From Atrichornis clamosus (Eukaryota > Chordata > Aves > Passeriformes > Menuridae), in the NCBI GenBank assembly GCA_013400975.1, contig WBMZ01010868.1, positions 1-64,000 of the forward strand: a stretch of 64,000 bases of DNA. Direction: 5' to 3'. Made by a program: the position numbers and the translations under genes. Numbering within the stretch: the first letter of the stretch is position 1; each line of letters begins with the position of its first letter. The notes beneath the pieces are model-generated. The model had not been told where the DNA came from. It ran no database searches and worked only from the letters and a program-made list of their open reading frames with translations. Positions 1 through 13,538 of this stretch are shown here, piece after piece.

Positions 1-39
1 CGGGCCCGGCGCTGAGGGCGGGGGATGCGTCCCCGGTGT

Positions 40-75
40 GGGGGGCGCTGGGGACGGGCGGTGGGGGGTGCGGGG
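40..75 (+). other. G-quadruplex-forming motif
   Basis: Six G-runs of three to six bases are separated by loops of two to four bases. This fits the G3+N1-7 rule with spare runs. It is on the non-template strand of LRCH2, close to the presumed promoter, where such motifs often affect transcription. Confidence 0.5.
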
Positions 76-483
76 CCGTGCTGCCGTGAGGAGATGCCTC
101 GGAGTGGTCCCCGGGGCGGCAGGGGAGGGCTGTGGGGGCCGCCGAGGGGGTGGCATGGGAGCGGGTGCTCTGGGTGAGGAGTGGGGGCCCCGCTGTATGA
201 GGACAGTGGGGGCTCCCACTCTCCTCCAGTGGGGAGGCTCCGCGTTTGGAGGCCTCTGGCTGCAGGCAGCGGGACGGGGCTCTGGAGGATCTGGGGGTGC
301 AGTGGCGGGGGCTGCCCCGCTGCGCGCACTGGGGGCCGGTTCTGGCGCGCGAGTCTGGGGCGAGGATCCGTGCGGGTCGGGGCTGTGAGCGGGGGCAGCC
401 TGTGCCTCCTGTGTGCGAGCGGAGCGCGGGGTCCCGGAGGTGCCTCGGGGGGTGCGGGGCGAGCGGCGGGAGTGCCCCAACAG

Positions 484-572
484 CGGCTCTGTGTGAGTGT
501 GCAAAGGCACAGGGCTCTGTGTGTGAGTATGCGAACGCATAGGGCTCTGTGTGTGTGAGTGCGCGAGGGCAT
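484..572 (+). repeat. short minisatellite, three ~30-bp units
   Basis: Three imperfect tandem units start with GGCTCTGTGTG, run through a TGTGAGT core and end in a short arm such as GCGAACGCATA. Units differ by small substitutions and by one extra TG. Related TGTGTGAGT sequence continues weakly to about 640. Confidence 0.55.
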
Positions 573-3500
573 ACGGAGGGAAGATGTATGAGTGTGGAAA
601 GGCGCAGGTATGTCTCTGTGTGTGAGTGACTGTGTGAGGGCTCAGGGGCTCCTGTGCGGGCAGAGGGACTCCCTGCACTGCCCGGCTCTGCGTGTCCGAG
701 CTCACCGCGGTACTCAGTGTGTTCGGGGGTAAGGATTCGCTGTCCCCGGTGTGTGCGGTGGGAGCGGAGCCGGCCCTCTCGGTGTGCCCGGGCTGTCGGG
801 GAGCGGGGCTGTGCGGGGAGGAGAAGGGCTCCGTGTGCGTGTGCAGCGAGGGGAAGGTACTGCGGTCTGTGTGCGTGCAGGGGAGGGTGGCGATGTCAGG
901 GAATCGGGCGTTTGTCCCCTGTATCGGTCTGTACGTGCCATAAGGATGGGGACTTGCAGTTGGTGTGCCCGGAGTGGGGTGTGCACGGTGAGGGGAGCTC
1001 TTGAGTTCATGCTCGGGGGAATAAGAGCTCCGTGTTGTGGTTGGGTTGTGCCTTCAAGGGTGTCGGATCCCATGCACTGAAACTGTGTCGCCTGGAATAT
1101 CGCGGTTCCAGCTCAGCAGGAAGATGGTTCCAAGTGCGGGTGCGAGGGATGTGTGAGCATCCAGCAGTGTGCGTGGATAGCTCGATGTGTTGACCGTGTT
1201 GATAAATGCTTGGATATCGTGAGTCTGGGCCTGGATTTACCCAGGCTTTTAGGTGAAGTAAAATGAAGACATTTTTCTGTACAGTTCCTAGAAGACAAAG
1301 CAACATTTTCCACGGAGGTTCTGTCATATTGTGGCTCATCTGTTATGTGCTTGTAGGTTTATTTGCTGCTGGGGTAGTTGCTGAAAATGGATCATTTTGA
1401 ATAATGTACTAGAAGAAAATATTACTGAGAGGCCCAGGATCTTTTGTTCACAAATAGTAGTGGCTTTCCAAAATGTTGTCTGAGTGAATTAATGCTGGGG
1501 GTTTTTTGTTTTGTTTTGGGGCTTTTCTGTCCCCATGGATTATGAATAGCTGGCGTATTGTTTGGAATAGAAGACTGTCCATTGTAGTACCTGAAAATAA
1601 ACAGAGGTTCCATGAAGTAATGGAAGCTGTAGTTTTCCTTGTAGTAGCATAAAAATGTATTTAGCAGTGTAGTCGGTCACTGCTTTGTGTAGATATTCAA
1701 TAGTTACTCAGAAAGAAAGAAGCATTGTAGGCATCTAGGCAATCTATTATTAAAAAGACTTTCTGTATCCTGAAGCAGGTGCATCAAGAATCTGTACTTT
1801 TTGTTTGCTTCTCATTATTGCTGCTTGCATTTTGGTAGGTTTTCTTGTCCTTTTATTTTCAATCTCAACATTTGAGTCAGAGCTGTCTGCAGTGATCCTG
1901 CTTTCTGTTTTAGGATGTAGTAGAGCCCAGTCACTCCCATCAGGATTGAACTGTTATTGTGAATGATGGTGTGAAAATGTTGTAAGGGCTGTCTCTGACA
2001 GAAATAGCTTTATTGCTTGCTGCTCTAAAATCCTGTACTGCAGTAGTTGATCTGGGTCTGCACAAGTACCATCTCATAACAATCCTGATTTAATGCAGTC
2101 CTGGTTTATGAATGAATCCCGTGAAATACAAATTTTAGACCTCTTTGAAAAGATGCCGGTAAACAAAAGATTTGTCGTCTGTATTTTGACTTGATCTGTA
2201 GAATTTTTTAGTAAATGAATAAACGGTGTTCTGTTGATGAATCACAGACATCTGTGACAGTGTCAGTGCGGCCTGGAGCTTGATGGGGGGTCAGCAGCTG
2301 CCTCAGAGGCAACAGTCATGTAGTTATTGGTATTTCTGTAGCAGTTATCCCTGTTTCACATGAAAATATCCCCATGAACAAAGTTCTGGATTGAGGCTGA
2401 GGCATGGGAGATGGCAGCTTGGGTAAGAAATCTTTGTAGAGTTTCACTTTCTATTGTCAGTGACGCTGAAATTCAGTTCTGTGGTAGTTGAAACAAATAC
2501 TGAAAAAAACCCAGCCTCTAACCAGTGTGGATGTAAACAATTTCTTTTCCAATTTCTTTATGCAGTAGGATCTGTAAAACCCAGCATATTCTGCCTTTAT
2601 ATCAATAAAGTCAGCACCAACAGTGTTGAAGCACAACTTCTATTGATATATCAAAAATAACTTGGGATTTTATTTTGCGTCTAACTTACATAATGGCTTG
2701 CTAATACTTAATTTACACGTACTGTGGCATACTTTCTGCATCTTAAATTATGCATCAAAAGCATAATGACCATATCTGGCTGTTTAGCTCTTTTTCTTGT
2801 TTGTAACTGTGAATTGTCCTTGCAGCACTTTGGCCAAGAAATCCTTATTTTTTACCTGACTTTGTCTTCTGGCTGTTCAAACAGATCTTGTGCTGCAGTT
2901 AATGAACTTCTGAAAAAAGGTATAAAATCATAGTTCTTGAGATATCAAGAGGTATCTTGAATATTCCAGTAATTTTATGTGTACTTTTGCTTCTCTCTGT
3001 ATGAGCACCATTAGGCCCCCTGGCAGTTAAGTAATTGAGTCTATCATATCAGTGTAATCACAGTCTGCCTCATTGAAGAGTTTTATGTTTGCTGTTTTAT
3101 TTTTTTAAAGCTGGCTCCTATGCTGTATTGTCATACTGAACTAAGTCAGCCTGTGCCTTTAGCAATTTGCCCCTTTTCAGTGAACACTTTTTAATAAATG
3201 AATTTAGTCAATATGAAAAGTGCTCGACTGACAGCTCCAGATAAATGCCATGGTGCCATCAGGCATTCTTGTTTGTGGCTTTGTCACAACAGCTTCGATT
3301 CCACTTTTTAATTCTGAGGGAACTTCCAAGCAAATATAGGTAGGTGAATGATTGCCTGTAAATAAATGAATGTTGAAATTTCTCCTTTCTCACCTGCTGC
3401 TTCCTCTTCATAACTGAGGAGTAACACCTGTGTATTCCGGTATGAATTCAGAGGGAGCCCTCCTGTCGTGGCTAATAACAAACTTGGCACAGCATTGTGA

Positions 3501-6500
3501 CAGGTTCCACTGTTAGAATTACTTACATGTCTTTGACTTTTTTTTACATCCTATTTCTGGCCCTTCTAAGTTATATAGTCATTCATGTGATCACAGATTA
3601 AAACCCTGGAGCGTAATATTGAGTGTGAAATGCATAAGAATGTTAATTTATATGCAGTTCTGCTTTTACAGTATGCACTTCTAAACCAATTATATTTTCA
3701 TTTCTGAATAAAGCTGCTTTTTTTGGTGGAGCCAGTGTTGATTAAATTGATAATGGCAGGTAACTGAAGAGCCACACCAAATCCAATATTCAGTTTAAGA
3801 AATCAGCATTCCGATATGATGGATATCCTAAATTGAGATTACATTCTAGAAATCAAACACGCTGCAAAATGTAGTTCTTCAGCAGCACCTCCCTAGATTT
3901 GAATGAAAAGAGGAACTCCAATTCTGTGTTTTTTGGGGGAGAGGGGCTAGTGTTTATGCTCTGAAATGCATCTAATGCAAAATCTGGAAGTGACACAGTT
4001 TATAAACAAGCAATTGTGGAAATTTTCCACAGTGTTTTCACAGCCTGTCCAGTGTTTGGGCTAAGGGGAAATGAGTTCTGTGTTCTTGCGACTTTCTTGC
4101 TGAAGGCCAGTAATAAGGACCCTTGTTAAGGATACTTGGTATGACGGGCAAGTTAGGAAAAGTCTCAGTGAGTTGAAGTTAAAGCACCTGATTATTACTT
4201 TGCCTGCCTAAAAGGATTGCATTATGAAGAATACCACTTATATCTTAATGTTAAAAAATCCCAGTAAATTCAGTGTTAATAGCCTTGTCTGAAATACTGA
4301 TCTACAAAAAATGTGCAATGTGTAATTTTTTTTACTTTTTGCCTTTTCCACCCATCAAAATTTAATTTGCCATTGCATTGACTATTTTTGTGCCTTGTAA
4401 TATCCAGCATTTAATGTCTGTAATGTTTCTGCCTTTGTTCAACTGAGGAACTTCTTTCGGTACATATTTCTACTTTGTTACTAATTATTTGCAGAGGGGA
4501 AATGTATTTAGGTTGCAGATTGTATTGCAAAACCTTGTGAGATAAAGAAAAATGGAGTAGCTTTTGCCTTTTGAGATATTCTTTGGTGAACTGTGTTTTG
4601 CTGTTTGAGTTACGCAGCTTGGTTGAAGCTGATTCAAAAGTACATGCTAATTTTCCCATCAAGGCTGGCATTTAATGCTAAAATCTGTCCTTAGCAAAGA
4701 GGTAACTAAATCCAAGGCTAAAGGCTGGAATTCCACAGAATATGTGAAGATTCTTGATACTTTTTTTTTTTTTGGGTGGAAAAAGTTGTACATGACAGTG
4801 TGAAGAGAATTCTGAGTTCTCTACTTTTCTCTGGCTGTCCAGCAGTCTAATGTTCATCATTCTTCCAACTAACCTGGGACTGATTGCCACTTGTTAGGAG
4901 AATGTGCTGCCAGGTCTGACAGATCTAGAGAAGGCAGAGCACTTCAAGTGAAAGAAAAAAATAAAGTTTTATTCTCTGGTATACAACTAAAATAGTTTTG
5001 TGCTTGGCAGATACGACTATCACAAATGTGTTCCCAAGTCTCAACGTATGATTTCTTAAGAAAGGTTTTTGTAGTTAAAAGGCTTGAAGGAACCCTGGAT
5101 CTCTGGGCTCTTCATCGGCTGCTGAGCAGCAGGTGTAACTATACAATGAGCAAATCTCTGACCATCTGGGAATTAAACCAAACACTCTTGCCATGTGTCA
5201 CTTTACTACTGTTTCAGTAGGTGGAAGCAGGATCTAGTGGACGAGAACTTGTTCTGTTGAAGACTGACCTGGAACTAAAAGGTTTTGTGAGTGTGTTTGC
5301 TTCAAGTCATTACATGCAGCAATGAGAGTTCCTGTATAATTATTTTTAAGCTAACAAAAGTGGCTGCAACCATTCTTAAATGCTGCCATGAGGTCTGGCA
5401 TGAGTAGGACAGAGTCAGCAGGAGGCACCAGCAAATGAGAACAGATGCTGAAGTTGCTACAGCAGGAGTCTCTATGTCTCAGGAGAACATGCTGGAATTG
5501 TTGCTAGACCTGTACAGTCAGTACTCACTGACTGTTGGTTTATCCAGTTTCTTCAGATTCTTTTCTGCTTTGCTCTTAGTGCACTCACCTTGTTTTCCAG
5601 TGTTCTTTGTCTTCCAGCAGTCTAGCTTACTTGAAAAATGTTTCTGCTTAGCTTATCCAGTGACAAGCCATTTTATCTGCGCAAAAGATAAGTCATGTAG
5701 TAAACACTGATTACTGTAGATTGGCTGTAGCTTCTGTCTCTGCCTCATGTCTGTTTAAATTGTAAGCTTGTCAGGACAAAGGCCTTGCATGTATGTTACT
5801 GAGCATACAGGGGCTTAGTGTAATAATCTTTCCTTGGAGCTTTGTGTGTATTTCAGGTATTCCTTAACAAACCCAGACTTTGCTTCATTGCTGAATGAGA
5901 ATTACTTTACTTGTCTGTGAAATGGAAATTTGGAATTTAAACATTTCAAAGCTAAAAAAGAAATTGTTAGAATTAAATGGATAAGTAGTGGGCAGTTTAA
6001 GTGGGAAGAAGATGCCCTGTGCTGTAATATGCCAACTTAATAAGTCTTGCTGACTTGTCAAGAAAATAAGTTTCACTCTTTCTGGTAGTGAGGCATTTTA
6101 GCGATTATAGTCTAGACTAAATACTAAAGTGCCAAAACAAAAAAAGCTTCCTGTGGAATTTTCTGCTTACCACTTCAAACTCCAAAAGATTTGCAGAGAC
6201 AAGATGCGTTCAGTAGTGGAGAGGAAGATAATCCTTGACGTGCAGCAATGTCCTTCTGACGTATGCAAATTTACACCTTCATGTGCTAGACTGAGGAGTG
6301 ATCCTGGTGATGTGTTCTTTATTTTCCATTTAAATCAGGGTGTGCTAAAATAACTGAACACAATCCACAGTTGGAGCAGTGTGTTATCTTGTGTTGGAAA
6401 TGCCTCAATCTTTCTAATGTTGCAACATAGTGAAGAAGTCCCTGAATTCATCTGTTTGTTTCATCCTCATGTTGCAAAATGTGGAATATGTAAAATTTTC

Positions 6501-6658
6501 TTAAGGAAGGATTTTCTTTGGTGTTTGATCTTTGTATACTTTAAAGCCTATTCAACAAGGAGGAAGATGTAATCCATGAAATAGATGGCAACTAACAGGC
6601 AAGCTCTCAGTGATGTCCAGGTGTTAGCAAAACATATTCCTTGTTGGTAGAATTGACT

Positions 6659-7190
6659 TGTTAGGATTTAGGGCTGGACATGCTTCAGTGACCTCAGACC
6701 TGGGGGAAACTTAACAAGGCTTGGGAAGAAGGATATACCACTGAATGTGGACATAGAGAATGCAGAATTTAGGGCCACGAGGAACTCCCAAGGTAAGGAT
6801 GAAACTAATAAAGCCAACTCAGCAGTCATGCTGAATCAGCTCCAACTGGATAAGAGGTAATTCTGGCATGGGAAGATCACATCACCAGCTCACAGACCAC
6901 CAACCCAAGAAACCCACTGACACAAACCAAGGGAAGACTGAGCACACAGACTAATTAGCATAAGAAGTGAGAGAATCATTAACCAATAGAAGATAGAATA
7001 CTGATGAATAAGAGAACTGTATAACTTCTAGCAAATGAACAGTAATTCCTTTCTTTGCTAAAATGTATAAATAGTAAAAAGTTTTGGTAGTTGGTATGCT
7101 TGATTTGTGGAATGCCTCTGAGCACCTGAAATAAATAATGAGTGCCTCTCTTGAGTGTGTAAGTATTGACTTGTTGCATACCGGGTAACA
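6659..7190 (+). mobile_element. solo LTR of an endogenous retrovirus (family not assigned)
   Basis: A 532-bp unit has short inverted ends, TGTTA at the start and TAACA at the end. It carries a TATA box (TATAAATAG, 7066-7074) and a polyadenylation signal (AATAAA, 7130-7135) in the order expected for U3-R-U5. No retroviral coding sequence flanks it, so it is a solo LTR left by recombination. Flanking duplication is not clean (GACT before, GATCT after), which suggests age or a slightly wrong boundary. It lies in the sense orientation in LRCH2 intron 1. Confidence 0.55.
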
Positions 7191-10100
7191 GATCTGATTT
7201 TTATGGACAACACTGGCATTGGTGTGCAGCAGGTCAGCACCAGCATATCTTCCAGTTGTTCCAATCTTTAAATCAGAGCTTCTGGTTTACTTTTCTACTG
7301 ACACAAATTTCAGGAAAAACCTCACATACCTGAACCAACATGTGGCGAGTGGAGGCAACTTAAATGAAAAACAAGAATTGCTTGAACCAAACCATCAATT
7401 TAGACATGTTCAGTGTAGATGCATCCAGTGTAGTTTGGGAGACTGGGCTCAGTGAGGGTGGGCTGGAATAGTGCGTTCCTCAAGGCTACCTTGAGTTCAG
7501 AGTCAGTGTGCTGCATCTCAGTCCTACGTCCTGGTAACAGAAGTCTGAGAGACAACTATTGGTCTTTTCCAGTTACTGAAACATTTCCTTCATTTGAAAC
7601 AACTGTGGTTTAGCATACATGGTGCTTTATTTTTTGTTCAAGTCTCTAAAGTAATGCAAGTGTATTTTTAAAAAGGATTTTGTTTTTCTTCAGAAGTGCT
7701 GTTTAGCATGAAAAGCCAAGAACTTAGAATCTGTCAAATAGAGTTTCTGGTTGCCTGTACAACCCTCCCTCTGTACTTGATGAGAAACCTTAATTACGTG
7801 GTTGTGTACAGTTTCTTTGTTTGTCATTTTAATTGCACAGATCAAATCTGTAACTAAGTTTAGGGGGATGGATAACCATAATACAGGTATTTCCTAGCTC
7901 TTCAATTGTTGGATTTAGAACCCAAATATCATTTTGATATCTCTTTGTAATAGCTTTTTACAAAACCAGAAGCTCTTCCATGCTGTCAAACACCCAGCTG
8001 AAAAAAAAGTAAGAGCTCTTGTAGCCAGCTCTAGTCTTGGAAGTGTTTTTCTTTCTTTTAAACAGTAGACAGACTATGCTTCTACTTGACCTGAGTATAC
8101 ACAACAGATGAAAATCAAGTTAAATATTGCTACACAAGCTTTTAAGAATAGACTTTAAATGCATGTAACTTTCCTTGTGACGACTTGTGGTCAGTTTAGT
8201 TTCCTGAGAGCTAGAGGTTTTTGGCAGGTGTATCAGTTTCCTTACTGTGCATAAGAGCTGATGGGTGCTCTGTTTTGTGTAGTCCTTCACTGCAGCTCTT
8301 AATGTTGGAGAGCAAACATTGATTTGTATGTGAAATACATCACTACATGCAAAAATTATGTTGCTGTAATTCTTGACTGTTCTTTGCTAGTAAGTTGTAA
8401 ATTTTTGGTCTGCTTTGCAGCTGAGATGGTGGCTGTTTATATCGGTACATACAATCATTCTTCATCTGGGTGTGTTTTAATTGTTCAGTACTTCATTTTG
8501 CAACAAGTAAATATGAAGAATTCTGGTATTTATTACTGAATTAACCAGGTTCGTTTTTCCTTTGAAGGGAAAATTTTAAAACACTTGTGTTTAACAACAC
8601 TAGTCATGCATTAAGATTGGAACTGTGGAACTGCAAGTAGATGTGTAGAGTTTGAGGGAAATGCTAGAGTTGCTAGAGAGACATCCCATTTGAGGTGAGC
8701 TTGGGAAGTTTAAGAGTTCCTCTCTCCTGAGGCTCTTTCTCCAGTTTGTTGAGAAACTAAGAAAGGCAGGAAGAGATCTGTCTCCTGTTACTAACCACAG
8801 AAATGGCACTTAGCATGAACAAACCAATTGCATTGTTTATGTAAAAGCTTTCTTCAGTCAGAGAATGAAGAACATTACGGACATTAATATGTTTTGTGGA
8901 CATTAATAACTTGTGCCTCCTGGAATTACCACATTAAGGTGTTTCTGTAGTGTTTGAGACTACTTTTTTCTTCTCCAGAATCCTCTTGCACCTGACAAAC
9001 TTAACAAGTTTTGCCCGTGTTCTGTGTGGTGTCTCAGATTTATGTTTAGGTTGACTAAAAGATTATCTTTGGGATCGGGTCTGAACACTTGTTTTTATGC
9101 ATCCATTGGCTTCTGTAGGACTAATTATAGAGTTAGAATTGTTCTTGACTTTGGCTGGCTTAGGCTAAAGCGTTGCTAGGAAAGCTGGCAAAAAAAATCT
9201 GTATCTGACAAGTTAGGAGAGCAGTTCTGGGTTTTGCGGGGTGGGGAACATGAGGGGTTTTTGATCTAGTTTCTTGATAACATTTTGGAGCAAACAAAAG
9301 CCTAACAGCAATATCCTGGATCAGCAACATATTTTTATGAAAAATACTGTAATATCAAGATGAGGTTCAAGTGTAAATTTCCCAGCTAACCCTTCTTTTT
9401 GAAATGCAACATGTAGTATATGTAAAGTGTGAATATAAAAACGATTGTATTGGTTTAAATAAAAGGTCAGTCAGTTCCATCAGCATGCTTCTGATGGTAA
9501 GCAGTAATGCATCCTTAAGGAAGGAAAAGTGCAAAAACAAGATAAATGTGATGTTAGTACTACTTAACTACCTTGCTGCACACTGGTATAACCTGACAAC
9601 TTGAGCTTTTTGTTTTTCCTTTTGATCACGGCTTAAATTTATACAAGTTAACTTCTTACTTATAGCTTCCCTTTCAGACTGACTGATTTCCTAAAATTCT
9701 TTCCTTTTCATCTTTCGATATATTGTTTTTATTCATTGTCTTACATACAGTATGTAGACTACTTTTTTGTAAAAAAAACTAAGCTGTAACCAAGTTCTTC
9801 ATATTTTTCTAGTTCCTCTTTTAAATTTAACCTCAGTAATGGTGTACTTCTCACTTTTATTATTCCTGCGGAGATAGTGTATTGAAATACCCTGTGATTC
9901 ATGACCAGGCATGGATAGTGTCTTCTATTTAGTCCTCACGTAACACTCCCACTGAGAGTTTTCCAGTCTAAACTGGTTAAGCAAAGGATTCCTATAATCT
10001 CACTTCTAGAGGAGTTGTCATCTTAAATCATCTGTAGTTCTGCATTTAGCAGCTTTTCTTGCTTCTCCAGTCTATTAACCCTTACTAAGCCATTTTCAAG

Positions 10101-11849
10101 TGTTGCCTTTGTGCTTTCATTTTGATTGAGATGGAAGCTGTCTTGTTTATAGAGGAACACTCTATTCCTAAAGTGTCCTTCTTTTTTATTGCCATATTTT
10201 GTTGGTCACTCATTGTGTTATTAGTCTTCAGAAAGTACCTAAATTGCATAAGTTTCACATCTACATTTTATTTAGCATGATAGACAATATAATGTCATAA
10301 ACTTCTTGCTTCTTTTGAAAATGTTTTTGGTGTAGAAATAATTCTTTAGTTTGGATAAAAATTGCATTACCTGTTTTTAAAAAACTGTAAGTGCATTCAA
10401 TATAAGAATATTGTGGAAAACTATAGATATTTGAATCTTTCTCTTTAGAAAAATCTGAACCCCTGAAGCTATTCTTATGCTGTTTTGCAATGATGGAATG
10501 AAGAATTGCTTGGAAGAAAAGTCAGGCTATCTCCCACCTCTTTATTTACCTTTTTTAAATTTTATTATTGACAGATAGTGGGCATTATTTCCTATTTTAA
10601 TAGGATTTCTCGGTTTCATAATAAAAAGGTGTAATTCTTGCCCCACAGTGTCTTAAAAGGCATTGTTTTCAGAGAAGTGGTTTCTACAGTAATACACAAA
10701 TAATGTGAACTTGGTGTGTACTTGCTTTTGATGTGAAGCTGTGTGGGTTTTGTGTGAGGGCACAATGAGGGGCTTCAACTGGACTATGCTAATGATCTTC
10801 TTGTCAGGTCAGGCTAGAAACCAAAGCTGGTTTTATGTTGCCTGTTGAGTATTACAGCCCTGGTCTACTCAGTGTCCAGAGCAGAGAGTTGGTGCATCCT
10901 CTGGTTATTCTCTGGCCTGCGTCTAGGTTTTATTTCTGCAGAAGAAATAGCAAAAGTGTTCTTAACCTGTGACTTTCCAAGATGTGTGCTTGAGGTACGG
11001 CTGGATGCAAATACAACCGCAAAGTTTTCATGGTGCCCTTGAGTCTTTTCTTTCAGGTATAACCTACTTCTACTCTGGGTCAGTAGCAGTAGGGTGGGAT
11101 TCTGTCACCGGTGTTTTGTGGACTAGATCTTTGTACTAGCCTTCAGCTGCCTTTCCTGCTGCTGATAAAACCAAACCAGGAAGAGGCTTAGAGGTGTTTT
11201 TTTCACAATAGGGTTGTATCAAACACTTCATCGTGTGATGGAGGTTGTGGAACTGTGCCCGCAGCAAAACTGTGAGCATCTTTTCTGCTTGCAGGTGCTG
11301 TACTCTGCTGAATATTAGAACAAGAGAGCATTTGTTTAACCTAAAAAGGGTTTTGCAGAAAACTTGCATATGAAAGCTGTAATTTTTCTACAACATTTTG
11401 AAAATTGATGTAGTGGAAAACAGAAATGAACCTCACTGATTGTGAAAACTTTCTCAAGCTATACTAGTTTTTTTAATAAGCCTTTTAATTTTTTTGTTAA
11501 GTTTCAGTTAACTTTATTCCATTTTTCTCACAGTTCATTAAGAATGCCTCTCCTCCAACCTAGGTATGTCTCTTTCTGCCTCTTTCAAGTAGAGTTTGCA
11601 GAACTCAGCATCAACAGTGGATGCCTTGATCTATAGGAAGATTTTGTGATACTTAAGCCTGGGAATGTTTCTTAGAAATGGTGGAGTGACAGCCAGTTAG
11701 CCCACAAAATGTCACAAATATTCCAGACTTCAAAAAATAAAGTTGAGGCTACTGCTAAAAATAACTGCACTGGAAGGTGATGTTTCATTGTAGCAGTCCA
11801 TTTTATTTGATGGTTACCTGCAGCACACTGTGTGGGTGTCCTTCCCCTT

Positions 11850-12330
11850 TCCTGGGCACCCTGATGAGTTACCTTGAGCCTGTCATACCAGCATCATGTG
11901 GTGTTCTCTGCAAAGCCTTCTTCTGCTGCCGCTCACACTCCTTTGAGGAGGTACCTGCCACAGGTGCAAGTCTTTGCACTTGCCTTTGTTAAAACTGGGT
12001 GTCTGTCAGGTAAGGTCCCTGGCTCTCATCCCTACTCTCCAGCACGTGAGTTGCCTCTGCTCCTTCCAAATGGGTGTTGTCAGTGCATTTCCCAAAGGCA
12101 CATTCTATCCTATTTTCCAGGTTGTTGACGAAGAAGGTAAACAATATTGTTTCCAGTGTTGGCCCTGAGAAGTGCAGCCTGTAGCTGGTTTACCAGTTGT
12201 AGTTCAGGTTGTTGAGCTCTCTTTGAACCTGACAATGACTTTGAGCCAAATTTCCAACCCCTTTCTAGACTTGTGGCAGAACCGTACATTTGTTCCAATG
12301 ATAATGTGATGGGAGCTAAGCAGAAACAGT
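11850..12330 (-). mobile_element. decayed CR1 LINE fragment, antisense to LRCH2
   Basis: Read on the minus strand, the segment follows the avian CR1 reverse-transcriptase region. There is a diverged copy of the stretch around the PQGSVLGP box (about 12115-12175), the piece just before it (to about 12310), and the piece after it, with the degenerate copy of the catalytic-box area and the spacer (about 11970-12115). There are many substitutions and indels and no usable frame. Outer limits are approximate. Overlapping reading frames of 60-120 codons on both strands here are remnants, not genes. Confidence 0.55.
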
Positions 12331-13393
12331 TATTCCATGTGAGTGTTAAAAACTGAGAACTAAAGCCTGAAATAGCAAGGGATCTGTACTGCTTCTCTGT
12401 TAAAAGAGTTTGTTCAGCATTTCTCAGAAACCACATCCTTTTGAAATATCTTGGGTTGGGAACCAGAGTTACTTTCAAAAGATCAGGTAGTTATTCTTAA
12501 GCAAATATCTCTTTATTCCAAGGTAATTTGGTGGATTTTTGATGACACAGGTTTTGGTTTTAGCTGATAATTTTCAAGATTCTTAGGTCACATTTCATTT
12601 GTATTTTCTGGTCCTTTTCAAGGTTTTATATAGTCAAGAGGTGATGTACATTTTGGTAATGTGCTGTTTTGTCATAACTTCTGCATGCAGATTTGCATAA
12701 TGCAGTCATGCATTGTCAGAATAACTTTTGCTCAAGTATTATGTTTCCATTGTCAAAGGTATCTCCTCTTTCTGCTTTTAGGCCAGGATAAATTGCATTC
12801 TAACTTTTACAGGTAAATACATTTGGCATTGGTTTTTACAACTTTATCATTCTTTTTAGCTAAGTTATAAATGTGTAGCTGGAGAATGTGTCAGTTACTG
12901 TGTAAGGGTATTTTGGTAACTTGGCTTTAGCATTGCAGATCTATTTTACAATGACATTAGATTCTAATGTAGCTGTCAAACAGGAGAAATAACATTGACT
13001 GGGGTTGTACCTTGACTGATTGTTGTGCCTAGAGTTGGAGGAGAAGAAACCCAAGAACTGCACAGAACAAAGACTTGCTAGAAGAGGGACAATCATAATG
13101 GATATTCAATTTCATTATAAATGTAGCTATGCAGTGGGAAATTATTTTTTAATTCCTGTCATTCTTCTATTTTCTGTTGTAATTGCATATTGAGCAATAA
13201 TCTTTTAGTATTTTAAAGCTCTTTTGTGCACTAATTATATGCAGTAGCATCTGGTAAAGCTGAATTATTTTACACTTCTTGCAACACCTTAATTTTTAGG
13301 AGCATGACAAGAATAACAGTGGGTACTTTTATCTCCTCTTACTGCAGGAAAAATTTTGACTAAAAAGGGATTTTTTTTTTCATTTGCTTCTAG

Positions 13394-13538
13394 ATCTTTC
13401 AAAGAACAGATTTACTGAAATTCCGTCTGATGTCTGGCTGTTTGCACCACTGGAAACTTTAAATTTATATCACAACTGCATCAAATCCATTCCAGAATCT
13501 ATAAAAAACCTTCAAATGCTTACCTACCTTAACATTAG
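13394..13538 (+). CDS. LRCH2: LRCH2 exon 2: first visible leucine-rich repeats
   Basis: Acceptor tgcttctag and donor gtgagt. The exon enters in phase 1 (AT completes an Asp codon) and leaves after AG of a Ser codon. It encodes visible residues 1-47: the end of one repeat with TEIPSDVWLFAPLE, then LNLYHNCIKSIPE and the start of LTYLNIS. The FAPLETLNLYH segment is the most useful LRCH2 signature in the repeat region. Its 145 bp agree with the phase of exon 3. Confidence 0.95.

Larger units (their letters stand above)
1..1010. promoter_or_regulatory. GC-rich CpG-island shore at the 5' edge of LRCH2
   Basis: The first kilobase has dense CpG and G-rich runs, then the composition falls to that of an ordinary AT-rich intron by about 1.2 kb. 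A CpG island reaching into intron 1 is usual for a vertebrate gene whose promoter and first exon lie just upstream. Several overlapping reading frames here are by-products of the high GC content. No transcription start can be placed within the window. Confidence 0.5.
1..13393 (+). other. LRCH2: LRCH2 intron 1 (3' part)
   Basis: No exon coding for the expected N-terminal SLDRALEEA-type sequence could be found here, so exon 1 lies before the window. After the GC-rich first kilobase the intron is AT-rich with short chance reading frames only. It contains a solo LTR, an antisense CR1 remnant and a short minisatellite, annotated separately. Nothing else could be identified. Confidence 0.8.

Noticed and set aside
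38..1080. Several overlapping open frames of 80-120 codons on both strands
   Set aside because: They come from high GC content with few stops. No domain or codon signature, and they overlap in all frames.
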